Source: Paraflavitalea sp. CAU 1676 (GTDB taxonomy: Bacteria; Bacteroidota; Bacteroidia; Chitinophagales; Chitinophagaceae). From it: a stretch of DNA of 64,000 nt. Positions 53,114 to 61,363 of this stretch are shown piece by piece. The notes under the pieces were generated by a model that worked only from the letters and a program-made list of their open reading frames with translations, did no database searches and was not told the origin of the DNA. The DNA is taken from contig NZ_JARHUJ010000006.1 in the NCBI RefSeq assembly GCF_029223285.1, positions 558,001 through 622,000 on the forward strand, written 5' to 3'. The position numbers and the translations under genes are program-made. Every line of letters begins with the position of its first letter. The stretch's first letter is position 1.

Positions 53114-53396
53114 GAGGCTGGGGGTTGGGCGATAAAGATAGCCGCCAAAAATATACTACGCAATACAGTTGCGCAGATTCCTTGAATAGGATTGCATCTT
53201 AAATAAATGCTCGCGTATTCGATTGTTAAACAATCAAATAAAAAAACATTTAAAAACTTGTCTACTGCGCAAATTGGCTGCGCAGCAGCGCATGCATATT
53301 TGTGTTATCACAAGCAGGTCAAGCAGAAGTTACTTCAACAACACCTAACATGTCACACTTCTTCCAATTACCGCTTGTTCTTAAAAAAACAAAATC
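53114..53396. promoter_or_regulatory. Divergent control region of the WYL/RNA-repair module
   Basis: A perfect palindrome GATTGTTAAACAATC lies at 53221-53235. TGCGCA occurs at 53170-53175, 53266-53271 and 53279-53284, the latter two 13 bases apart. Either motif could be the WYL operator. The region is otherwise AT-rich and has no gene. Confidence 0.5.
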
Positions 53397-55625
53397 ATGA
53401 GCCAGTTATTAACCATCAGCCTTCGCCAAAAAGCCATCTACATTCCCGAGAATGCCATGGTCGCAAAGGAAAAAGGGATCACCGTTACTACCGGCATGCT
53501 GGTAGCCAACCTGGCCAAACTGGGATTCGGTGTGAGCGAACCCCTGCTGGTGGCCCTGAATAAAACAGTACCTGCTTACCAGGCCAAAATATTGGCGACC
53601 TGTAATGAAGTGATGGGAACCGGAAAGGGATGGACGCCCCTGGTAAAGGGGTGGCTGGTACCAACCGGCGAATCAATAGCCGATCATATCGCCACTTTTT
53701 TTGCCAACCTGTTCGGTACAAAGGGAAAAACAATGCCATGTGGCCATATCATACCCTTTAAAACATTCCCGTTGCATCGGTACAATGGTTGTCCCTATTG
53801 CGGAACACCCTTTGTGCGCGAAAAAGCGGAGCAACTGGAGCAGGGGAGCCATCAAAAAGTATTGGAGCTGTGGGAAGAAAAAGAGTTGATGACGTTTATG
53901 GAAGACCTCCTGTCGTCCAAAACCGCCCTGGATGCAACACAGATGGATAGCCTGAAGCAATTGCTGGCCGTTAAAAAGATGCCAGCTGTCAAGATAGCCA
54001 TGAAAGAAACATTGATGGCGGTGATCGAGGCGTTGGTGAAGATGGAACAGCCCGAAAAAGCGCAGGCATTGTTTACATCGCCGGCCGATGTACTTCGATA
54101 CCTCTGGTATAAGCATACCGGGTTCCTTCAGATCATAGAACCAAAAACGATCATAAAACGAAAAGCAAACAACGGTCGTCAGATCGGTTATACACGAGGA
54201 AAGGGGAAAGGCCTGAAAGCCAAATACGAAGCCTCATTTTCTTTGAAACTGAAGTATACCCGCCACCAGGCATTGATGGTCGCCAACTGGTTGAACAACC
54301 TGCCGATGGAGATCGAAATGATGTGTGAAGTAATGCACCCTAAGCGTAGCATGTGGGTCCGCTTTATCCGGGCGCTGCGTTTGGCAGAATACAGCAAACG
54401 AAAAGGATTTGAGAAGCTCCATGCAATGTTGGATGCATTCTATAAAAAGGAGTATACCGTGATGGCAGGAGAGATCGATCACGCACGTTTGCGCTATGAT
54501 GCAGCTGCCACGTTCAGGCTACTGCAACAAAGACCCGGACTATTTGCCCGTTCCTTGTTTGCGAACATGGTGTGGTTTGGTCCGGAGTTAACGACCCAGG
54601 CATTTGCTCAGGTGATGCACCGGGTGCCTGCCCGCTTGTTGTTCACGCTCGAAATGTACGCGGAAGATTATTTCAACCCGGCCAACGAACGAAGCGTAAA
54701 GCCGTTGGGAGGAATTGCTAAAAAAGTACCAGCCAACCAGCTGTTGAGCCTCTATGCCGAAGACCAGTTGAAAGCCATGCGTCAATCGGTGCAGGACCTT
54801 TGCTTAAAAACAGTGATGAACCGTTTTGCAGCTGTTGCCACCGAAAGCAAAACGATGTATATCGATCCCTTGCTGTACAAGATGCCGGTATCCATCGGAG
54901 ATCGTAGCGAAACCCTGCCAGGAGCCTTGATGGGAGCACGCTTCCAGCTGGAGGGAGATAAAGTGCGCCTCTTCATGCAATGGGGAACCGGATTACCGGC
55001 CCAGCGCCTGGATATGGATTTGAGCTGTATGGTGGCTTATGACCATGCCATCGACCATTGCTCTTACCGGGCATTGCAGATAGTGGGTTGTAAACATAGC
55101 GGCGATATCATCCATATACCGCATATGACCGGGGCAGCTGAGTATATAGAATTGGACCTGGCCGTATTGAAGAAAGCAGGCGCCCGTTATGTCATGTTCA
55201 CCTGCAACGCGTACAGCGGCGGGGCCATAACGCCTAACCTGGTGGTGGGATGGATGAACAGCCGGCACGAAATGAAAGTGTCCGAGCGTACAGGTGTAGC
55301 TTACGATCCATCTACTGTGCAGCACCAGGTGCGGGTAGTGAGCGACCTTACAAAAGGGCTGCTTTTCGGAGTACTGGATGTACAGGCCGGTGAGATCATC
55401 TGGCTCGAGATGCCGTTTGAAGGTCAGGTGGTTCAAAACCTTGATGCGGCGAATGTCGCTGCCTTTCTGCGAAAGCTGAACAATAAACTGACTGTGGGCG
55501 AATTGTTGATGGTAAAAGCAATGGCGCAAAAGCTGCAGTTGGTGGAAGTTCCGGAAGCAGATGAAATATATACACGAGAATGGGCAATGAATACGGCCGC
55601 CGTGACAAAGCTGCTGATTGATTAA
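53397..55625 (+). CDS. RING-like zinc and TerD-like domain protein (MXAN_6230/SCO0854-type)
   Basis: A 742-residue protein. A zinc-binding motif near the N-terminus combines MPCGH (Cys 115, His 117) with GCPYCGTPF (Cys 132, Cys 135), the RING-like finger of the MXAN_6230/SCO0854 family. The middle is helical. The C-terminal part from about 500 resembles TerD (LDMDLSCMVAYDHAIDH, then HSGDIIHIPHMTGAAEYIEL and GARYVMFTCNAYSGG). Such proteins are found with RlaP nucleotidyltransferases and RNA-ligase genes in predicted RNA-repair systems. Here two RlaP genes follow. Its own activity is unknown. Confidence 0.82.
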   Translation: MSQLLTISLRQKAIYIPENAMVAKEKGITVTTGMLVANLAKLGFGVSEPLLVALNKTVPAYQAKILATCNEVMGTGKGWTPLVKGWLVPTGESIADHIATFFANLFGTKGKTMPCGHIIPFKTFPLHRYNGCPYCGTPFVREKAEQLEQGSHQKVLELWEEKELMTFMEDLLSSKTALDATQMDSLKQLLAVKKMPAVKIAMKETLMAVIEALVKMEQPEKAQALFTSPADVLRYLWYKHTGFLQIIEPKTIIKRKANNGRQIGYTRGKGKGLKAKYEASFSLKLKYTRHQALMVANWLNNLPMEIEMMCEVMHPKRSMWVRFIRALRLAEYSKRKGFEKLHAMLDAFYKKEYTVMAGEIDHARLRYDAAATFRLLQQRPGLFARSLFANMVWFGPELTTQAFAQVMHRVPARLLFTLEMYAEDYFNPANERSVKPLGGIAKKVPANQLLSLYAEDQLKAMRQSVQDLCLKTVMNRFAAVATESKTMYIDPLLYKMPVSIGDRSETLPGALMGARFQLEGDKVRLFMQWGTGLPAQRLDMDLSCMVAYDHAIDHCSYRALQIVGCKHSGDIIHIPHMTGAAEYIELDLAVLKKAGARYVMFTCNAYSGGAITPNLVVGWMNSRHEMKVSERTGVAYDPSTVQHQVRVVSDLTKGLLFGVLDVQAGEIIWLEMPFEGQVVQNLDAANVAAFLRKLNNKLTVGELLMVKAMAQKLQLVEVPEADEIYTREWAMNTAAVTKLLID

Positions 55626-55628
55626 TGA

Positions 55629-55652
55629 AGCCCTCCCGCGTGGAGGGCTTTT
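55629..55652 (+). terminator. Terminator-like hairpin between RING/TerD and RlaP genes
   Basis: AGCCCTCC (55629-55636), loop CGCGT, GGAGGGCT (55642-55649), then TTT. It begins four bases after the stop of the 742-aa gene and ends 18 bases before the next start. Confidence 0.7.
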
Positions 55653-55669
55653 TAGTAAAAGGAGGTATT

Positions 55670-56431
55670 ATGCAACAAGCAATCATGGAAAAACTGGCAG
55701 CAATAAAGGAACAATACAATATTGAGATCCTTTTTGCCTGTGAATCAGGAAGCCGCGGATGGCAATGCCCTTCGCCCGACAGTGACTACGATGTTCGTTT
55801 CATTTATATAAGACCCTCCAGGTATTATATGTCGGTAGCGAATCAGGGATACGATCTTAATTTTCCCATCAATGACGAACTGGATATCTATGGCTGGGAT
55901 CTCAAAAAACTGCTGCAGTTGATGTTGAAGTCCAACACCACACCGTTCGAGTGGCTGCAGTCGCCGATCGTTTACGATCAGCGGCCCGGCTTTCGCGACG
56001 ACCTGTGGGCCTTGAGCCAGCATTTTTTCAGCCAGCGCTCAAATATTCATCACTACCTTGGCATTGTTACTGGTGCCTTCAAATCAATAGATCAGGAAGG
56101 GATGATAAGTATTAAAAAGCTATTCTATGTCCTGCGCCCGCTGCTGGCAGCAAAATGGTGCCTGGAAAAAGATAATATAGCGCCTATGACAGTAAGTTCC
56201 CTAATGGAACTGATGCCCGCCCGCTATCAGCAGGAAGCGCAAGTTTGGCTAAGGAAAAAAGCTGGACGAAAGGAAGGAAGTTTGATCCGGATGAGCGAAA
56301 GCCTGCGGTCCTATATCGAGCAGCAATTTCTCGACATCAGTAACGCATCCCGGGCCTTGGAAAGCAATTACTTCAAGCCCGACCAATTGGATGAATTTTT
56401 CATAAAGACAATCCTGGATCATGACAATTGA
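55670..56431 (+). CDS. RlaP-type nucleotidyltransferase 1 (RNA-repair-associated pol-beta family)
   Basis: A 253-residue nucleotidyltransferase. The start at 55670 (MQQAIMEKLA) is decided by a strong Shine-Dalgarno AAAAGGAGGT at 55657-55666, rare for this phylum; the frame is open from 55625 but runs through the hairpin. Catalytic motifs are GSRGW (Gly 27, Ser 28) with SDYD (Asp 39, Asp 41), and a third acid in ELDIYGWD (Asp 72). The family is linked to RNA ligases and probably adds or removes nucleotides at damaged RNA ends. It overlaps the next gene by 11 bases. Confidence 0.86.
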   Translation: MQQAIMEKLAAIKEQYNIEILFACESGSRGWQCPSPDSDYDVRFIYIRPSRYYMSVANQGYDLNFPINDELDIYGWDLKKLLQLMLKSNTTPFEWLQSPIVYDQRPGFRDDLWALSQHFFSQRSNIHHYLGIVTGAFKSIDQEGMISIKKLFYVLRPLLAAKWCLEKDNIAPMTVSSLMELMPARYQQEAQVWLRKKAGRKEGSLIRMSESLRSYIEQQFLDISNASRALESNYFKPDQLDEFFIKTILDHDN

Positions 56432-57479
56432 CGACATAAAGAACAAAGGCTTGCTGCTGCTGGAATGTATCAGTGGCAGCAAAGCCTATGGGCTGGAAAC
56501 TGAAAAGTCTGATACTGATATCAAGGGTGTTTATTATTTGCCCAGAAATCAGTACTACGGACTGGAGTACATACCCCAGGTGAGCAACGAGTCGAGCGAT
56601 ATCGTGTACTTTGAATTGGGACGCTTCGTGGAGCTGCTTTTGCGCAACAACCCTAATATACTGGAGCTGTTGGCAACTCCTGAGCAATGTGTGCTGTACA
56701 GGCATCCATTGATGGATCAGCTGACCATTGACCTGTTCTTGTCGAAGCTTTGTAAAGACACGTTTGCAGGCTACGCGCTTACACAGGTGCGTAAAGCAAG
56801 GGGGTACAAGAAGAAGTTTGTGAACCCGGTGGAGAAGGAACGCAAAGGGGTACTGGACTATTGTTTTATACCCGAGGGGGCAGCTTCGGTTCCGCTAAAG
56901 CAATGGTTGGCCCATCGCAACCTGGAACAGGCCGATTGCGGACTCGTAAGTCTGCCCCACGCAAAGGGTCTTTATGCATTGTATAATGAAGGCGATGGCG
57001 CAGGGTACTACCGCGGCATCATCAGTGGTGAAGAGGCCAATGAGGTAAGCCTAAGTTCAGTGCCCCCGGGTAAAGAACCGAAAGCATACCTGTATTTCAA
57101 CCAGGAAGGGTATTCTGCGTATTGCCGGGAGTACCGGGAATACTGGGATTGGGTGGAGAAGCGCAACGAAGACAGGTATCTCGGTAACGTGCAGCATGGA
57201 AAGGGCTACGATGCCAAGAACATGATGCATACTATCCGTCTGTTGCAGGTGGCGGAAGAAATACTGCGCGACGGTAAATTGCAGGTACGCAGATCCAATC
57301 GGGAGGAACTGCTAGGGATCAAAAGTGGGGCCTGGCCTTACGAAGAACTGCTTTCAATGACCGACACGCTAATGGAGAGGATCGAAGCTGCTGCGTCAAC
57401 CAGTACGCTCCCCCTTGAGCCGGACAAGCATAGGGCTGAGGCGTTGCTCGTCAGCATGCGTGAACAACTGTATCGCTAG
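56421..57479 (+). CDS. RlaP-type nucleotidyltransferase 2 (RNA-repair-associated pol-beta family)
   Basis: A 352-residue relative of the preceding protein. Motif GSKAYGL (Gly 19, Ser 20) and SDTDIKGVY (Asp 31, Asp 33) are the nucleotidyltransferase signature; VYFELGRFVELLLRNNPN continues the family pattern, and a C-terminal helical region follows. Two different RlaP enzymes in one operon suggest different end chemistries or a heterodimer. The last 84 bases overlap, in the opposite direction, the end of the gene at 57396-58319. Confidence 0.86.
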   Translation: MTIDDIKNKGLLLLECISGSKAYGLETEKSDTDIKGVYYLPRNQYYGLEYIPQVSNESSDIVYFELGRFVELLLRNNPNILELLATPEQCVLYRHPLMDQLTIDLFLSKLCKDTFAGYALTQVRKARGYKKKFVNPVEKERKGVLDYCFIPEGAASVPLKQWLAHRNLEQADCGLVSLPHAKGLYALYNEGDGAGYYRGIISGEEANEVSLSSVPPGKEPKAYLYFNQEGYSAYCREYREYWDWVEKRNEDRYLGNVQHGKGYDAKNMMHTIRLLQVAEEILRDGKLQVRRSNREELLGIKSGAWPYEELLSMTDTLMERIEAAASTSTLPLEPDKHRAEALLVSMREQLYR

Positions 57480-58319
57480 ATCAACAGAACAAACAATAGG
57501 TGGCTGCCGTAGGTCAATAAAAGGAAGTTGACAACTGGTGGCCACCTCTTTTTCTCTAATTATAGGCTGCTTGCTAACCTTCGCAGCTTCCACAATTTTC
57601 AATGCACCACCCTTCACCAGCACGGACTTCCCGTTAAAAAACCGGAATAGTTCGATCCCCAGTACCTGAATCAGAAGATCTCCGGCTTTGCCTGGCACTG
57701 CAGCCTCAAAAGAAATAGCATCGGGCGTCTTCCTGCTAAGCGGAAGCAGTTCGCTGTATTGAATACACCTGCTGTAGATATTGCTGGTGAAATTTAGGGC
57801 CACCAGCGCATGTACAAAGCGAAAATGCGTTGCGCCGGCCGGATAAGATTTCCTTTTATAAGCTACAAACCGCGGAATCTGAACCTTGGCCATCCTACTG
57901 TCGGCACGAAGAGAATGTTCTGCTTGCACACCGAGGGCAGTATCGAGGGAAAGCTGTTTGTTAAACTCGAAGCCGTTTAGAAGACTGAGGTTACCGGCTG
58001 CTGCGCAACGGTCGCCATAGTCCTGAATGGGATCTGTAGTGGCTATGGAATGTAGCAAGCCATTCATATGGCCGTTTAAAGTAGTGCAGCGAACGCCGTT
58101 CAGCGCATCAGAAAGGGCGCGCCGCAACAGGGTGGCATCCTGGATAGCTCGTTTGAATTCGCTGGCGTTGCGACGGGTAAGAGCAAATTTGTCGCTTTGT
58201 AGAACCTGCTCGCGGGTCGGACCAGTCTTGCTCCCCACAATTTTCCCTTCGGGAGTGAGGCGAAACGTGAGGTCGTCGATGGTGCCGCGAATCGTGAGCA
58301 CGCTGCTGTATTTAGCCAT
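57396..58319 (-). CDS. Conserved protein of unknown function (307 aa)
   Basis: Starts MAKYSSVLTIRGTIDDLTFR and continues with a basic KIVGSKTGPTREQVLQ region. Beyond about residue 90 it looks mixed alpha/beta, with no catalytic motif that I recognise. No signal peptide. The frame has good coding character and a clear start, and proteins with this N-terminus seem recurrent in Bacteroidota. Its end overlaps the RlaP2 gene by 84 bases in convergent orientation, which is unusual. Confidence 0.7.
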   Translation of the reverse strand: MAKYSSVLTIRGTIDDLTFRLTPEGKIVGSKTGPTREQVLQSDKFALTRRNASEFKRAIQDATLLRRALSDALNGVRCTTLNGHMNGLLHSIATTDPIQDYGDRCAAAGNLSLLNGFEFNKQLSLDTALGVQAEHSLRADSRMAKVQIPRFVAYKRKSYPAGATHFRFVHALVALNFTSNIYSRCIQYSELLPLSRKTPDAISFEAAVPGKAGDLLIQVLGIELFRFFNGKSVLVKGGALKIVEAAKVSKQPIIREKEVATSCQLPFIDLRQPPIVCSVDLAIQLFTHADEQRLSPMLVRLKGERTG

Positions 58320-58782
58320 AACATAGGAATTTGGTGATAGCCAAACTTACGGTGAAAGCTACCCCATCTCCAAAAGGTGGCTGTCCGAAATGGCCGATTT
58401 GGCCGGAAGTGTCCGAATTGGCCGCATTTTTAATCTCGGGCTAATGCAGAAAGCGCGAAGTCTGGGGTGATGTCCTACCGTAGCCAGCACGATCACAACC
58501 CGCAAGCTCGGAGATCCTTTATGGATAGTAGCAAGATGAAGAATAGATGGTGGCGGGAAACGGAGAGCCGAATAGGAGCATTCCATAAGGAAATGGTAAG
58601 CCAATAGTAAGAGAGAAAGGCTGAAAGGTAGGCTGGGAGGGAGTTTTGCCGTTTAGAGCAGTTTTTGTGAGTTGAAAACTAAGAGCTGATTGCTTCCTTA
58701 ATCGTCTGTGAATCACGTAAGTTAAAGGTACAAAAAAAGGGGGCCAGAGGGCCAACAGTATCGTCAAAATAGTTGTTGGGGC
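58320..58782. other. 463-bp gap without a gene, with a direct repeat
   Basis: No credible gene. TGTCCGAAATGGCCG (58382-58396) recurs as TGTCCGAATTGGCCG (58410-58424), 28 bases apart, 63-105 bases upstream of the start of the 307-aa gene. Short frames on the minus strand (58359-58767) look random. Confidence 0.5.
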
Positions 58783-59301
58783 TTATGCTTGTTGTAAACC
58801 TTTCTTCCCGGCAAAATAGGTGTACAATTTTCTGCTGGTAAAAAGAACGGCCCATCCGCCGATAAGGCCACCGATGAATCCTGCGGGAATACCCCAGGAA
58901 AGCATAGTTTGGAAGGAATAGGTTTTGGGTCCGTAAATGTGAACCAATAAGGCGATCAAAGCAACTCCTCCTATACCACAGAAGCTGAACGAGAGGTACA
59001 CAAACCATTTGAATCCGGTGTAAAAGGACCGCTTGTACAATCCCATGCCTATCGAAACCGATAAGATGCCTGCTGCCGTCATACCCAACAGGATGGCTCC
59101 CAAAATGGCTGCCGCAATCGACGCAAACACAAACGCTACCAAAATTCCTCCTAAAGCGAAAACTAACAGAATAAACAATCCCGGCGCAAAGTCCTCATCA
59201 TAATAATCGTCCACAGGTGCCTGCACCGCCAGACTGTCTGCTTGGGCGAATAACTGAGTTACGAGAATAAGTAGCGCGATTAGGGGAACTAACTTTTTCA
59301 T
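58783..59301 (-). CDS. Membrane protein of unknown function (172 aa)
   Basis: MKKLVPLIALLILVTQLFAQ is a Sec signal peptide. An acidic patch (VDDYYDEDFAPG) precedes about four hydrophobic helices (FILLVFALGGILVAFVFAS, then others). I do not recognise a family. It is an inner-membrane protein with no clear partner. Confidence 0.7.
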   Translation of the reverse strand: MKKLVPLIALLILVTQLFAQADSLAVQAPVDDYYDEDFAPGLFILLVFALGGILVAFVFASIAAAILGAILLGMTAAGILSVSIGMGLYKRSFYTGFKWFVYLSFSFCGIGGVALIALLVHIYGPKTYSFQTMLSWGIPAGFIGGLIGGWAVLFTSRKLYTYFAGKKGLQQA

Positions 59302-59359
59302 CTGGAAAGATTAAGGAAAGTTCAAATTAGCCCAATTTCGCATAGCCGCAAACGAAACG

Positions 59360-59494
59360 CTATGCTTTCCTATGCTTCTCCGCATCTTTCATCCCTTCAG
59401 CAAACCCGCCGGCGCATTGATACAGGAGATAGCTGGCAGCCACAACCGCCAACGCAATAAGGATAACTCTGAGGAACACGCTCTTTTTCGTCAT
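59360..59494 (-). CDS. Small single-span membrane protein (44 aa)
   Basis: From ATG at 59494 to the stop at 59360 the product starts MTKKSVFLRVILIALAVVAA, continues SYLLYQCAGGF and ends in a charged tail (MKDAEKHRKA). One hydrophobic helix after a basic start and a soluble, charged C-terminus is typical of small bitopic membrane proteins. It is preferred over a 74-codon frame on the opposite strand that lacks any protein-like pattern. Function unknown. Confidence 0.55.
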   Translation of the reverse strand: MTKKSVFLRVILIALAVVAASYLLYQCAGGFAEGMKDAEKHRKA

Positions 59495-59971
59495 AGGGGT
59501 TTACCATTAGGCGAAACGGGCAGAAATCAACCTGCTTCCTGCAAAACCAAGGTCTCACATATTACCATAATCCGGGCAGAAAATCAATTTAGCTAGCAAT
59601 CGAGGCGACCCACTCACCACCAAAGGCGCTTTCCTTCCGCCCGAAAAAGGCACCAATCTCCGGCGGACAGACCTTTTACAAGCAACCAATCGACGATCCG
59701 AAACCAATCAAATACACCCATTTACAGCAGATTTTGGCCTATTTACAGGCAAAATCGGTCCATCCGGCGAAAACATACGACTCCCCAAAAATGGTAAAGC
59801 CCTGTGTCGTCCGTACTTACGAATATTTATTTCTTGTTTTCAATTCGTTTTTCAGCGTATTTATACGCACCTTTGCAGTAGCTGCACTTTATCTTTGAAA
59901 ATTCTCCGACACAGCCGTACCAAAACGCCTGCCTGCGAAAAGCATACGAAACAAGTAAAACAACGTAATAG
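59495..59971. other. 477-bp gap without a gene
   Basis: It lies between the 44-aa gene and the gene at 59972. A palindrome GCGTAT-TT-ATACGC (59855-59868) is about 105 bases before the next start. I see no RNA gene or repeat. Confidence 0.45.
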
Positions 59972-60343
59972 ATGTACACAACAGCTTGGGTTAAGTACCT
60001 GCCTATCATTAAGATCCTGCTGAAGAAGTCTATCCAGACTGATCAGGAGTTACCCTTAAACCGCATTGACTTTGAAAAACTGGGCCTTGCACGTAAGGCA
60101 ACCAACAAATTCACTGTTGTTTTCGAAAACGGCAAAGCAGCCAACACAGTTGGTAGCACGCAGATCGCCCGCGATATGGCGACTGTGCTCTCCGAAAACA
60201 ACGATACCAAATTCCTGTTTAAGCACAACACCTACGAGCTCACCCTCAACTCAAAGTTCGTGTTGCTGATCATCAACAAGACCAAAAACCCGGTCCCTCT
60301 GCCCACAGCAGAACCCGAAACCAATACACCGGTAGAAGAATAA
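59972..60343 (+). CDS. Conserved protein of unknown function (123 aa)
   Basis: Starts MYTTAWVKYLPIIKILLKKS, a short amphipathic or hydrophobic lead. Central part NRIDFEKLGLARKATNKFTV looks like a small mixed fold; the C-terminus (PVPLPTAEPETNTPVEE) is Pro/Glu-rich and probably disordered. No known family. A strong terminator follows. Confidence 0.7.
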   Translation: MYTTAWVKYLPIIKILLKKSIQTDQELPLNRIDFEKLGLARKATNKFTVVFENGKAANTVGSTQIARDMATVLSENNDTKFLFKHNTYELTLNSKFVLLIINKTKNPVPLPTAEPETNTPVEE

Positions 60344-60360
60344 CCGGTCAACCTTTTTCA

Positions 60361-60421
60361 CGGGGGCGGCAAACGGTGTGTCCATTTAAACTAGACCACC
60401 CTTGCCGCCCCCGTTGCTTTT
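60361..60421 (+). terminator. Perfect 12-bp terminator hairpin
   Basis: CGGGGGCGGCAA (60361-60372) pairs with TTGCCGCCCCCG (60402-60413); the 29-base loop separates them, and TTGCTTTTG follows. Confidence 0.75.
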
Positions 60422-60580
60422 GTACCTCCCCCGAACGCTTCCCAATCTACCCCAATCCCGAAAAGCCGCCCCTCAATTCGCTCCAACTTACCGCCCCAAT
60501 TCATTAAACCCTTTCCCCAACCTATCCATAGCGTGCAACGATACCCTCCCATTTGGTTGTTAATTGCATAAAATTTAGCC

Positions 60581-61177
60581 ATGAAACAAATGATCGTGCT
60601 GGCACTGGTTGCCGCGATGGTAACCTCGTGCCGTAAAGAGGATGCCCCAAACCCCAATAAACCTCCGGTGGAGAAGGATCCCGAAATGATCTACACCGAC
60701 CTCCTAAATCGTGAACTCAAATTCCAACAGGCCCAACTGGTCGACCTCAACAATGACAGCCAGGCCGATATTGGATTCTCTACCTGGTACATCGGCGACC
60801 CCGTAGAAAAGGAAGATGAAGTATTGTTCTTTGCCGGCTCCTATGTACACAGCAATCTGCTCGTTAACCACGACAATGGCTCTCCCGCTTTCAACAAAGG
60901 CGATCTCATTCCGGTCAATAACTTCCCAGGCCTCGAATGGTATCCGGTAGCCCAGGTAGAAATGGTGTACAAGAATACACCCGAAAGCGGAGCCCCCTAC
61001 TGGGAAGGAAGCTGGAAACACGTTAACCATAAATACCTCGCCGTGCAGGTCATGCGCGAAGGAAGAAGATACAACGGCTGGATCGAAGTGTCATTCGATA
61101 TCGCAGGAGAAAAGCTTATCCTGCATAAGTCTGCCATCAGCTCCAAACCCGACAAGTCTGTGATCGCGGGGCAGTAA
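60581..61177 (+). CDS. Lipoprotein of unknown function (198 aa)
   Basis: MKQMIVLALVAAMVTSC gives a lipoprotein signal with Cys 17, then a Pro/Asn-rich linker (RKEDAPNPNKPPVEKDPE). The rest is beta-rich and soluble, with VDLNNDSQADIGFSTWYIGD, a possible calcium-binding or FG-GAP-like patch, and YLAVQVMREGRRYNGWIEV. No known family. A terminator follows. Confidence 0.72.
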   Translation: MKQMIVLALVAAMVTSCRKEDAPNPNKPPVEKDPEMIYTDLLNRELKFQQAQLVDLNNDSQADIGFSTWYIGDPVEKEDEVLFFAGSYVHSNLLVNHDNGSPAFNKGDLIPVNNFPGLEWYPVAQVEMVYKNTPESGAPYWEGSWKHVNHKYLAVQVMREGRRYNGWIEVSFDIAGEKLILHKSAISSKPDKSVIAGQ

Positions 61178-61221
61178 AGGCGAACCATTCGCACCATTGA
61201 CCCATTAAACCTTATAATAAT

Positions 61222-61272
61222 AATCCCTGCCTCGCTTCCTGTACCTGAGAAGCCCGGCAGGGATTTCCTTTT
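61222..61272 (+). terminator. Terminator-like hairpin after the lipoprotein gene
   Basis: AATCCCTGCC (61222-61231) pairs with GGCAGGGATT (61256-61265) over a 24-base loop; TCCTTTT follows. Confidence 0.6.
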
Positions 61273-61363
61273 GCTATCTAATCCGATAACCGTCTGCATG
61301 GCTACCCTCGTCTAAGCTACCTTGATCTTAATTCCCGAGGTCGGTACCTCCGAATGCAGGCCT

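Noticed and set aside
58359-58767. Two minus-strand frames of about 80 codons each
   Set aside because: They overlap each other, show no conserved pattern, and do not look like the neighbouring proteins.
59372-59596. Plus-strand frame of 74 codons
   Set aside because: Low-complexity, no family pattern, and it overlaps the more protein-like 44-codon frame on the opposite strand.
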